A stretch of DNA of 18,460 bases. Source: JBEKJU01 sp050011095. Its GTDB lineage: Bacteria > Desulfobacterota > Syntrophorhabdia > Syntrophorhabdales > WCHB1-27. The translations under genes were made by a program, and so were the position numbers. Shown here one piece after another: positions 1-6,218 of this stretch. Under the pieces are notes generated by a model that had not been told where the DNA came from, did no database searches, and worked only from the letters and a program-made list of their open reading frames with translations. Every line of letters begins with the position of its first letter. Position 1 is the stretch's first letter. The stretch spans positions 1 to 18,460 of the forward strand of contig JBEKJU010000041.1 in NCBI GenBank assembly GCA_050011095.1. The letters run 5' to 3'.

Positions 1-604
1 GGGGCACTCGCGAAGCGAAAACGCGAGCAAACGGGCAAAGAAAGCCTCAACCTAAGCCGGCGCGCCAATCCTCGACCCTACCTGTGAGGGCCTGGGGGTG
101 AAATCCCCCCGGGCTACTCGGCACCGCAACTACCTTTTATCATTACCAAATCATGATTTAACCTGCCTACGAAGGTAGGTGCCGCCATACGCCAGCCCGG
201 ACTCTGGCCATCCCGATGAGAATCCAGCTCTTGGCAGTGCCGCCACGGAGATCACCTGGCGGCCAGCAGCCGGATCGCGAGAGAAAAAGACGGAACGACT
301 CAAGCCCTGGGTAGCGCCGCGTCGGCAGACATTCATAATGATCGAGCAGACATTCATAATGATCGACCCGACCCGCGCGGGCGACTATGGCCACCCGTCC
401 TTTACCCGTCCCGAATCGCCCGGTCACCATGCGTCGCCTGTCCCTCATCCTCGCCGCGGCCACTGGCGTCACCTGGCCGCTGACAGGAAGACGTGGGTCA
501 GACCCGCATGGGTCGGTGCTAGGGAATGGCAGCACCAGGGGAGAACTTACAAGATTCGGCCAAAACTTGTCCGCGAAATACGATGATCCGTGCGAGATTC
601 TGCA
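1..604. other. No convincing gene; GC-rich structured left edge
   Basis: No reading frame here has a credible ribosome-binding site together with recognisable protein sequence, although several GC-rich frames are open on both strands. The first 130 bases look structured. CTCGCG at 7-12 pairs with CGCGAG at 22-27, and GGGGG at 94-98 pairs with CCCCC at 105-109 around a TGAAAT loop. A further hairpin, CCTAC-GAAG-GTAGG, lies near 167-180, and AAATCATGATTT at 149-160 is a perfect palindrome. This could be the remains of a mobile element or the end of a structured RNA lying mostly outside the window. I could not match it to tmRNA, RNase P, SRP RNA or tRNA. Confidence 0.35.
325..366. repeat. Perfect 21-bp tandem duplication
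   Basis: The 21-bp unit at 325-345, beginning GCAGACATTCATAATG, is repeated without change at 346-366 with no spacer. Two identical adjacent copies exactly two helical turns long could be a transposase or regulator binding array at the end of an insertion element, or a recent slippage duplication. No transposase gene is visible beside it. Confidence 0.8.
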
Positions 605-769
605 TCAGACAGGCTTATCCTGATATGTTTGAACAAACTTCAGGAAGGCGATAATTGTTTCTCTGTTGGAATCCCTGACTTTTCCGACGGTTTCAGCGAC
701 AGCCGGCATTTTTTCCTTTAACAGGGCATAAAGCTCAGCGTTGGACATTCTCTCGTAATCCATGATCAT
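605..769 (-). CDS. Microprotein, paralogue 1 of 3
   Basis: Function unknown. The 54-aa product begins MIMDYERMSNAELYALLKEK and contains the core MPAVAETVGKV followed by DSNRETIIAFLKF. It looks like two amphipathic helices joined by a short turn, with no signal peptide or membrane segment. I chose the ATG at 769 because AAGGA ends four bases upstream; an ATG two codons later (763) is equally compatible. It belongs to a set of three paralogues (also at 1653-1832 and 1982-2140) sharing the pattern MS-x-x-ELY, PAVAET-x-G and NRE(S/T). It keeps 17 identical bases with paralogue 3 (657-673 versus 2034-2050), so duplication is fairly recent. It is divergent from the XRE gene at 1055, which makes that regulator a plausible controller. 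Confidence 0.7.
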   Translation of the reverse strand: MIMDYERMSNAELYALLKEKMPAVAETVGKVRDSNRETIIAFLKFVQTYQDKPV

Positions 770-966
770 CAGTCCTTTATTGCAGGGCGTTGGCCGCATA
801 GAACTCTTCTTTAGCCGCTTTGCGGCGCAGTGGAATCGCAGGAACTCCATGGAGGCCTGAATGGGCGTGCGTCCTTGTGAAATAATACTTCCCACCGCCC
901 ACTAACTCCTGTTTCATCAGGTACTTCTCACAGCACGAGGCCCTCCCGTAGATTATGCCTGTCTAT

Positions 967-1009
967 ATTATACTACGTCTCATAGACGAGTTATTACGTC
1001 TTATAGATT
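967..1009. promoter_or_regulatory. Paired operator-like repeats between microprotein 1 and XRE gene
   Basis: CGTCT-CAT-AGACG at 976-988 is a perfect inverted repeat. A second, imperfect copy, CGTCT-TAT-AGATT, lies at 997-1009. The copies are 21 bp apart, two helical turns, so bound dimers would sit on the same face of the DNA. A TATAAT hexamer occurs on the minus strand at 972-967, beside the first copy; no good -35 was found. The site lies 46 bp upstream of the XRE gene start and in the shared divergent intergenic region, the usual arrangement for an autoregulated repressor. Binding is inferred. Confidence 0.5.
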
Positions 1010-1054
1010 GTTTCCATTTCCCGTTGGAAATTCGATACTTTCCAGCGGGTGCAC

Positions 1055-1369
1055 ATGACAGACGTGAGACAAATGATGGGCAAACAAATCAAGACCCTTA
1101 GACAAGCCCGGGGCATGTCGCAGGAGGAGCTCTCGGAAAAGATCTCTATCAACTCGAAATACCTGAGCGCCATCGAGAGGGGAAAGGCAAATCCTACCCT
1201 TGCAGTCCTTATCAGGCTGGCGGATTCACTGAAAGTTGGGGTTCCCGACCTCTTCAATTACGCGCTTGAACCGAAAGAACTGGCACAACTCGTCGCCGGG
1301 CTCATCGCCGAGGGAGACGAGATAAAGCTGCGGCTCGCCGCCAAAGTGTTGAACGCCATTTGCCGATAG
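1055..1369 (+). CDS. XRE-family transcriptional regulator 1
   Basis: A 104-aa DNA-binding repressor of the Cro/C1 (XRE) type. The helix-turn-helix spans about residues 11-65 and includes LRQARGMSQEELSEKI and KYLSAIERGKANPTL, hallmarks of HTH_3 domains. A short C-terminal helical tail (ELAQLVAGL, then KLRLAAKVLNAI) probably dimerises. I chose the ATG at 1055 because it aligns with the start of its paralogue at 2841 (MSVKELIGKRIK against MTDVRQMMGKQIK). A GTG at 1049 is possible; upstream GCGGGTG is only a weak ribosome-binding site. Two operator-like repeats lie just upstream, so autoregulation is likely. It is divergent from the microprotein gene at 605-769. No phage gene adjoins it, so it is not obviously a prophage repressor. 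Confidence 0.9.
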   Translation: MTDVRQMMGKQIKTLRQARGMSQEELSEKISINSKYLSAIERGKANPTLAVLIRLADSLKVGVPDLFNYALEPKELAQLVAGLIAEGDEIKLRLAAKVLNAICR

Positions 1370-1652
1370 TTTCGGAAACATTCGATGCCCTGGAGAGGAT
1401 CTGGTGATACATCATCGACCCTCGCCCACGAAAAAGGCCAGCAGGTTGTCTCTCCGGCTCGAAGGCCCTCCGGGGTTCAGAAAAGGCGATGTGTGAAGCC
1501 CCTGCGTGTGGGACCTCTCTGATTTTGACGTGAGCCGCAGCCAAGCCAAGTAGTACAGTTACGACAGATGCCGGCAAGGGGAAAACACGTGACCATGAAG
1601 GGCCACAGGTGAAGAGCTTTTCGCGGACAAGCACCGTCATGAATGAGACGGC
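1370..1652. other. Intergenic, nothing recognised
   Basis: This is the space between the convergent ends of XRE regulator 1 and microprotein 2. I saw no terminator with a T-tract, no RNA gene and no supported reading frame. Confidence 0.4.
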
Positions 1653-1832
1653 TCATAACACTTCGCGCATGCTCTTATCTTCCTCCGAAAAATACTTCAA
1701 AAGGGCAAGTATACTCTCCCGGTTGGCGCCGTTCACCGCGCCCACCGTTTCCGCGACGGCCGGCAGGTTCTCTTCCAGAAACAGGTAGAGTTCCTGATCA
1801 GACATTGTGACGCATTCATCCACGGTTACCAT
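1653..1832 (-). CDS. Microprotein, paralogue 2 of 3
   Basis: Function unknown. This 59-aa member of the local family carries MSDQELYLFLEENLPAVAET and NRESILALLKYF, the same two-helix pattern as the copies at 605-769 and 1982-2140, but with a longer acidic C-terminus (SEEDKSMREVL). The start is ambiguous. The ATG at 1832 matches the other copies in length, while a TTG at 1862 is preceded by AAGGGGGTG with seven-base spacing, a better ribosome-binding site, and would add ten residues. It is the most diverged of the three copies. It is convergent with XRE regulator 1 and lies 149 bp downstream of paralogue 3, so co-transcription with that copy is possible. Confidence 0.65.
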   Translation of the reverse strand: MVTVDECVTMSDQELYLFLEENLPAVAETVGAVNGANRESILALLKYFSEEDKSMREVL

Positions 1833-1981
1833 TTTTCCATCCGGGTGGAATGCCGGCCACAATGAGACACCCCCTTTTCTTATACAATGACCGCCGTGCC
1901 TCTTTTTAGACAGCCGCCCTCACCCGTACCCATAATCGGGCAGCCGCCAGGGACCGCCGGCAATGGTGCCGGCCCAGCGCA

Positions 1982-2140
1982 TCAGGCGCCATACCATGGC
2001 TCGTCCGAAAGCAGCTTTAGGAACGCGACGACCGTTTCTCTGTTGGAATCTCCTACCTCCCCGGCGGTCTCGGCCACGGCCGGCATCCTTTCTTTCAAAA
2101 GGGAGTAAAGCTCCTCATCGGACATGTTCTCGTAATCCAT
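1982..2140 (-). CDS. Microprotein, paralogue 3 of 3
   Basis: Function unknown. The 52-aa product begins MDYENMSDEELYSLLKER and continues MPAVAETAGEV, DSNRETVVAFLKLL, ending DEPWYGA. I found it from the reverse complement by similarity to the copy at 605-769, with which it shares most residues from MDYE through AFLK. The start at 2140 is the conserved MDYE methionine; GGGAAG about six bases upstream is a modest ribosome-binding site. The stop is TGA at 1984-1982. Third-position GC is high, and similarity to paralogue 1 is stronger in protein than in DNA, as expected for selected coding sequence rather than a chance frame. Confidence 0.7.
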   Translation of the reverse strand: MDYENMSDEELYSLLKERMPAVAETAGEVGDSNRETVVAFLKLLSDEPWYGA

Positions 2141-2523
2141 GACGATCTTCCCAACGCTTCCCTGATATAGACCGGGCAGGGAATCTCATTTTTTTGTCCT
2201 TCTGCTTGCCTTTATAGGTTGGTTCCGCGTATCCTGTTCCTTCCTACAAATAGATAATGGGCCAATACTTCTATGTGTAGCAAGTATATGGCATCTGATG
2301 CATGGAGTCAACAGGACTATATCCGTGTGTTGCACGGTATATGACTGTCGCGTAGAATCGGATGATTGAGGGGACTCATAAAGCGAATTTCAGTGGTGAC
2401 CGCGGCAGGGCTTTGCAAAAGGAGGCGCCGAGGGGCCGATTATTCATGAATATGGCCGCTGAATCAGGAACCGCAGGCGGGGAATAAGGGCGCCGGAATG
2501 GCCATGACCGGCAAAGAGCCGTT
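2141..2523. other. Intergenic upstream of microprotein 3
   Basis: About 380 bp with no supported gene. It should hold the promoter of microprotein 3, but I could not pick one with confidence. Short TATAT-containing elements recur near 2287, 2321 and 2339, and GCATC-T-GATGC near 2293-2303 is a small inverted repeat. No terminator is evident for XRE regulator 2, which ends at 2524. Confidence 0.35.
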
Positions 2524-2841
2524 CTACCGATAAATGGCGGTGATGATCTTTGCCATCAATCTCAGCTTTTCGTCGTGGCCCTTGTCCATCAGGTGCGAAA
2601 TGAGCTGCCTCAATTCCTCGGGCGACCTTTCGTGCTGATAATTGAAAAGCTCCGACGCTTCGACCTCAAGCGCGTCGGCCAGTTTTATCAACGTATCGAG
2701 GGTGGGATTCTCCTTGCCTCTCTCGACGCTGCTCAAATACTTCGCGCTCATGCCTATCTTCTCCGACAGCGCCTCCTGAGAAAGCCCTTTCGCCTGCCTT
2801 GCTTCCTTGATCCGTTTTCCTATCAATTCCTTCACGCTCAT
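2524..2841 (-). CDS. XRE-family transcriptional regulator 2
   Basis: A 105-aa Cro/C1-type DNA-binding protein, paralogous to regulator 1. The HTH covers roughly residues 10-65 with EARQAKGLSQEALSEKIGMS and KYLSSVERGKENPTLDTL. The tail has PEELRQLISHLMDKG and EKLRLMAKIITAIYR, again matching regulator 1. The ATG at 2841 is preferred: AGGTGGTG lies just upstream and the residue alignment fits. Two GTG codons at 2850 and 2847 are alternatives. It reads toward microprotein 3 on the same strand but is separated from it by about 380 bp, so it need not be in the same transcript. I did not find the CGTCT-type operator of regulator 1 upstream of it, so the two paralogues may have different targets. Confidence 0.9.
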   Translation of the reverse strand: MSVKELIGKRIKEARQAKGLSQEALSEKIGMSAKYLSSVERGKENPTLDTLIKLADALEVEASELFNYQHERSPEELRQLISHLMDKGHDEKLRLMAKIITAIYR

Positions 2842-3101
2842 GGTCACCACCTATGGCCTCTAATATGAAATGTTTTTCAACAAAAGAGAACCATGGATGG
2901 CACGGAATTGTAGGGCGTATTTCTGTGTATTGCAGGTAGTAGAAGGGTAAGGGGCGGAAGTATGGTGGGCAGTTCTATCTGGTGCACGAATATGACTTTA
3001 GTTTCCTTCTGTCGGCACGGTCTTTCGGATCGATGCCCTAAGTTGTCGCCTTGGTTGTCTCTCAATCGGTGGCTGGACGTGATCTGGAAGGATAACAATG
3101 A

Positions 3102-3380
3102 TCGGTTGCGTCGATGGACGAGACATACGGGCCCACAGTCGCCATCGTCGGCGGGATGCGCCTCCGCAAAAAGGTGCGGCTCTTCGGCGTCTCCCTCTCG
3201 GCCCTAGTGAAAGACCACAACCAGCTGGCCCTCTTTCACAATGCCAGCCGGGGGGAAAGGGCGGCCATGACGAAGGCCGTGCACACTGTCAACGACAAGT
3301 CCGGCGAGCATTCGATCCACGTTTGCGTCAGCGAGGAAAAAGGTCGTAAGGTTATCTTCCCGGCATGGCGCCCGGTGTGA
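3102..3380 (+). pseudogene. Truncated Y-family DNA polymerase C-terminus (dinB/umuC-like)
   Basis: An 88-aa open frame (ATG at 3114) resembles the little-finger and tail region of DNA polymerase IV-type proteins: KKVRLFGVSLSALV, then NQLALFHN, then a helix ending VNDKSGEHSI, followed by VIFPAWRP. In intact DinB proteins the same order occurs (pvRLlGVslsgL, qlsLF, inDrfGe-tI) at the very C-terminus of about 350-400 residues. Here an in-frame TGA at 3099-3101 closes the frame upstream and no palm or fingers domain is visible, so only the end of the gene remains. The ATG has no ribosome-binding site. It is probably a relic left when the neighbouring region was rearranged. The family call rests on motif memory, not a search. 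Confidence 0.6.
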
Positions 3381-3438
3381 GGAAGGGCGATCTGTAACAA
3401 GGGCCATCGTCCTCAGGGGCTGCAAGGCCCTCGCCACT

Positions 3439-3645
3439 TCATCGGTTTGCGTCTATTCCTTCCCGTATGGCGGCGACAAGCTGTTCTATTTCTCGCTGTT
3501 CAAGCTTCATGAGAAAAGTCAGGTCAAGATCGGAACGGAGAAGGTTCCTGATCATTGCAAGAAGTGTTTCCTTCGGAATGTTCTCGCTAACCGGGTCTTG
3601 CATGGGCTGTATTCTATCAAAGATGAAATTCGATGTCTCTATCAT
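3439..3645 (-). CDS. 68-aa helical protein, last gene of the defence operon
   Basis: Function unknown. The sequence has an N-terminal stretch (MIETSNFIFDRIQPMQ) followed by two predicted amphipathic helices, KETLLAMIRNLLRSDLDLTF and KLEQREIEQLVAAIREGID. The second resembles the C-terminal helix of XRE regulator 1 (EPKELAQLVAGLIAEGDE), which hints at a related dimerisation helix without the DNA-binding part; that is inference. GGGGGTG ends four bases before the ATG. It follows the HNH gene by 25 bp on the same strand, so it could be the final gene of the operon. It could equally be an independent small regulator of the cluster to its left. Confidence 0.6.
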   Translation of the reverse strand: MIETSNFIFDRIQPMQDPVSENIPKETLLAMIRNLLRSDLDLTFLMKLEQREIEQLVAAIREGIDANR

Positions 3646-3670
3646 TCTGCACCCCCAACAAGCTGGAATG

Positions 3671-4552
3671 TCAAACCAGGCGCAATGGCTTTACGATGTG
3701 TTTCTTGACTTCGTAAATCATTATTTCATGAAGCTTTTGAAGGTCGCGCTGAGTTAAGTCTTTCAGAGAGTTGATTGGTTTTCTGAGTGACATTCGCTCT
3801 TGAGCTAACTGGTAAAGTTCGTCTTTGGAAATCCCAAGCTCGTTTGCTCGTGCATAAATTGGCTTGAATAAACTTTGTTTCCATCTGTCCGGGGCTTTCC
3901 TGCGGAGTTTGGGTCTTGCCATTGCGACCTGAGCATGAAGCCATTGAACGACACGTTCGGAATCTTCGGCGGAAATCTCCTTGTAGATGGTCACATCGAA
4001 TTCATTCTTCAAGCTACTCCAGATTCGCTGTCCAGCTCGTTTCGCGTCATTTCCTGCTGCCGTATGAATATCGATATATTCCTTGACCAACTCCTGAATC
4101 TTCCGAGCTGTTGTGTTCGAAATATGCTTTCCACCCGGATCAGTGTGAACAACTGTTTTGCGAACTACGCGATCTGTGTGAAGGTTTAAATCTCTCCCAG
4201 CGACCATGTTGCCGCTTCCTGATACCGTTTGATTCACGTTGGGCAAATCATTCGGAAGCGGTAAACACGTATTTAATTCCTCAGCTTTCTTGAACCACGC
4301 ATCCCGATGTTTCCGCAATTCTCTTTCGGAATACTTTCGACCTTTCGGATGCTCATCGTTATAATGTTCAACTTCCGCATGGCAGTCGAAGCACAGGGGA
4401 ACGCAGTTTTCAAAGCTGTCATCTCCACCCTTGGATTTAGGTCGCAGATGGTGTGTCTCGATCCTGACTCCACAGAACTTATGACAAATACAGCAGCATC
4501 GCCCCGAAGCAACAAGCACACTTTCGACGACATCTTTAGAGAAGCTCATCAT
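3671..4552 (-). CDS. HNH endonuclease fused to phage-antirepressor-like domain
   Basis: A 293-aa protein. Residues 19-60 form an HNH nuclease: zinc cysteines C20/C23 and C54/C57, the catalytic pair H34-H35 in ETHHLRPKSKGG, and N49 just before C50. Residues about 107-125 (NQTVSGSGNMVAGRDLNL) resemble a beta-rich linker motif seen in several bacterial multi-domain proteins. Residues about 147-210 (IQELVKEYIDIHTAAG, then IWSSLKNEFDVTIYKEIS) resemble the ORF6C/P22-antirepressor C-terminal domain of phage regulators. The C-terminus (SKDELYQLAQER, SLKDLTQRDLQKL) is helical. The start is ATG-ATG at 4552 behind GGGAGGTT. It lies 24 bp after the 46-aa gene and is probably co-transcribed. It likely nicks or cuts DNA; whether it acts with the methyltransferase pair upstream is unknown. 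Confidence 0.8.
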   Translation of the reverse strand: MMSFSKDVVESVLVASGRCCCICHKFCGVRIETHHLRPKSKGGDDSFENCVPLCFDCHAEVEHYNDEHPKGRKYSERELRKHRDAWFKKAEELNTCLPLPNDLPNVNQTVSGSGNMVAGRDLNLHTDRVVRKTVVHTDPGGKHISNTTARKIQELVKEYIDIHTAAGNDAKRAGQRIWSSLKNEFDVTIYKEISAEDSERVVQWLHAQVAMARPKLRRKAPDRWKQSLFKPIYARANELGISKDELYQLAQERMSLRKPINSLKDLTQRDLQKLHEIMIYEVKKHIVKPLRLV

Positions 4553-4576
4553 AACCTCCCGAAATACATAGACGCT

Positions 4577-4717
4577 TCACGGTTCAAGCGCATGCACCGA
4601 ATAGAACTCGGGCACGAGGACGGCGCGCGTGAGGTTGCCCTGTTGCCGCACGGCAGTTAGCATGGCTTTGCCCCATCGGCTCCTGATGACACCAATTTCA
4701 AAGAGGTTCCGACCCAT
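4577..4717 (-). CDS. 46-aa protein downstream of the helicase
   Basis: Function unknown. The short frame reads MGRNLFEIGVIRSRWGKAML through VRQQGNLTRAVLVPEFYS to a TGA at 4579-4577. Its ATG lies four bases after the TAA of the nuclease-helicase gene, with GGAGG about ten bases upstream inside that gene's end, which is the layout of a translationally coupled gene. HNH follows 24 bp later. The product is basic, with one possible short helix. The evidence is spacing and ribosome-binding site only; no family is recognised, so it might be a non-functional leader. Confidence 0.45.
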   Translation of the reverse strand: MGRNLFEIGVIRSRWGKAMLTAVRQQGNLTRAVLVPEFYSVHALEP

Positions 4718-4721
4718 CGTC

Positions 4722-6215
4722 TTACCGCCTCCACTTGAACACCCCGTCTACCTGGAGGATACCATTCGCTGAAATGTAACCCAGGGTCATTGGTCGTGAG
4801 TTATTGCAGAAGGATTCGACAAAGACCTTCAGCAGTCGGCTCTGCCGGAGAACGTCAAGTTCACCGGAAAGATGGTTCACCACCTCCTGCGTCACCAGAG
4901 TGATCAGCTTCGCCCTTGCACGAGATGTCATCACATTGAACCGGTTAAGGCTCATCAGGAATTCGTCTTCGTCTTGAATGGCATCTTGATCGCCCAGGGC
5001 AAACGAGGCAATTATCACATCACGCTGCTGCCCTTGGAATCGCTCTACGGTATCCACGGCGTCCCTGATAAGTTGATTCGAGGTACCCAAAGGCCCGAAC
5101 ACTTGCTGAAGTCTCGCAACAATCAGAGCCTGCTGAGCCCGATGTGGGGTAACGATGCCAATCCCACGGCGCCAGAACTCATCCATAGCGCATGAGGTAT
5201 GGGAAACAGCTATCACATTACCGGTATTAGCGTCTCTTTCATTTAAAATCTGGTTGCCGAGACGGCCGTACAGCAAGAAGACAAGAGCCGCCACCGAATC
5301 CGCCTCAAACGGATTCCATTGGCTACTTCTGCCCTCTGGGTAGACGAAGCAACTGACCGGAGAATCCGAATCAAGCAGCGAGGGCCACTCCTGCGTCCAG
5401 AAGAGGGACTGCGGCCATCCAGTAGGCCTCGTAACGGTTTGAAATGGCGTGACAATATCGATTCGCATGTCAGGTGAGTAACTCGTGAGAGATCTGTCGT
5501 AGCCAGCCTCATGGGCAAGCTCAACAATCGCGCGACTGGAACGGTAGTTTTCCTCAAGAATGGCAGGCTCAACCTGATGGAGCTGCTCAAAGAAGACATA
5601 GACGGACCCCACCATACCTTCGAGCCCAACCGGCGCTTTCGCTTGGTGAACTGGAGGCAATTGTTTCGGATCACCGGCGACAACCACCGCCCCGTCCACG
5701 GCCAGCGAGGCAAACGGGAGGATTGCATGAGCGACATCCACCTGCGAGGCTTCATCGAGAACGATAAAGTCAAAGAACTCCTGGCGGGCGGCGTTGTTCC
5801 CAGCCACGAGGAGGTTATGCGCCTGCTCCGGGGTAGCGCCCACCACCGTGATGCCCACTCTGTTCTGGAGGCGCTGGCGTAGCTGTTGCACCCTTATGGA
5901 GGGGTTCGCCCTGTTCAGTTCAATGTCGAGCGCGTTTGGGATGTTCGGGTCAACAGGCCGGTAGCTGGAACGTATGCGCGCGCATCGCAGGTCAGGATGC
6001 TGGACCATCTGACCGATGGCTGACACTGAATCCAGTAGAACGTTGTCCAGAGCGTTGTATGTGGAAGCACAAACGAGAATCCGTAAAGGGACATGGCGCT
6101 GAACCGCATCAACGACAGCGCCAACTACCACCGCTCGGAGCGTTCGACTTTTCCCTGTTCCAGGAGGCCCCCAGACGGTTTGAAGACGGTGGCTAAGAGA
6201 CGCTTCCCATGCTGC
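4722..6215 (-). CDS. SF1 helicase half of interrupted nuclease-helicase
   Basis: This 497-codon stretch after the TGA at 6218-6216 holds a complete UPF1/Dna2-type superfamily 1 helicase: Walker A GPPGTGKS at 6170-6147, motif Ia CASTYNALDN, motif II LDEASQ, motif III GDPKQLPPV, EENYRSSRAI, motif V DTVERFQGQQRDVIIASF and motif VI NRFNVMTSRARAKL. It is in the same frame as the gene upstream, and the sequence before Walker A (AAWEASLSHRLQTVWG) continues that gene's SLNRSQ in the way typical of this helicase class. There is no in-frame start between the TGA and Walker A. The first is GTG at 6131, which would lose Walker A, so separate translation would give an inactive ATPase. It would act as an ATP-driven DNA or RNA translocase feeding the attached nuclease. 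Confidence 0.85.
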   Translation of the reverse strand, partial: AAWEASLSHRLQTVWGPPGTGKSRTLRAVVVGAVVDAVQRHVPLRILVCASTYNALDNVLLDSVSAIGQMVQHPDLRCARIRSSYRPVDPNIPNALDIELNRANPSIRVQQLRQRLQNRVGITVVGATPEQAHNLLVAGNNAARQEFFDFIVLDEASQVDVAHAILPFASLAVDGAVVVAGDPKQLPPVHQAKAPVGLEGMVGSVYVFFEQLHQVEPAILEENYRSSRAIVELAHEAGYDRSLTSYSPDMRIDIVTPFQTVTRPTGWPQSLFWTQEWPSLLDSDSPVSCFVYPEGRSSQWNPFEADSVAALVFLLYGRLGNQILNERDANTGNVIAVSHTSCAMDEFWRRGIGIVTPHRAQQALIVARLQQVFGPLGTSNQLIRDAVDTVERFQGQQRDVIIASFALGDQDAIQDEDEFLMSLNRFNVMTSRARAKLITLVTQEVVNHLSGELDVLRQSRLLKVFVESFCNNSRPMTLGYISANGILQVDGVFKWRR

Positions 6216-6218
6216 TCA
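6216..6218 (-). other. In-frame TGA interrupting the nuclease-helicase
   Basis: On the minus strand the codons read CTG AAT CGA TCT CAA TGA GCA GCA TGG, giving SLNRSQ-stop-AAW. Related helicases usually have a charged or polar residue here, and CGA (Arg) to TGA is a single transition. All helicase motifs downstream are intact. The adjacent methyltransferase and the hsdM-S gene end in TGA, so the codon is an ordinary stop in this genome. Confidence 0.85.

Noticed and set aside
167..623. Overlapping GC-rich open frames on both strands near the left edge, one with a hydrophobic segment (RRLSLILAAATG)
   Set aside because: No ribosome-binding site or recognisable family. Stop codons are rare in GC-rich DNA, and the tandem repeat there argues for non-coding sequence.
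5243..5773. 176-codon minus-strand frame within the helicase
   Set aside because: It is the +1 shadow of the helicase; the helicase frame carries DEAS, GDPKQLPP and other motifs across the same bases.
6216..6218. TGA as a recoded codon (selenocysteine or altered code)
   Set aside because: TGA terminates neighbouring genes normally, the expected residue is not cysteine, and no SECIS-like hairpin is evident directly after the codon.
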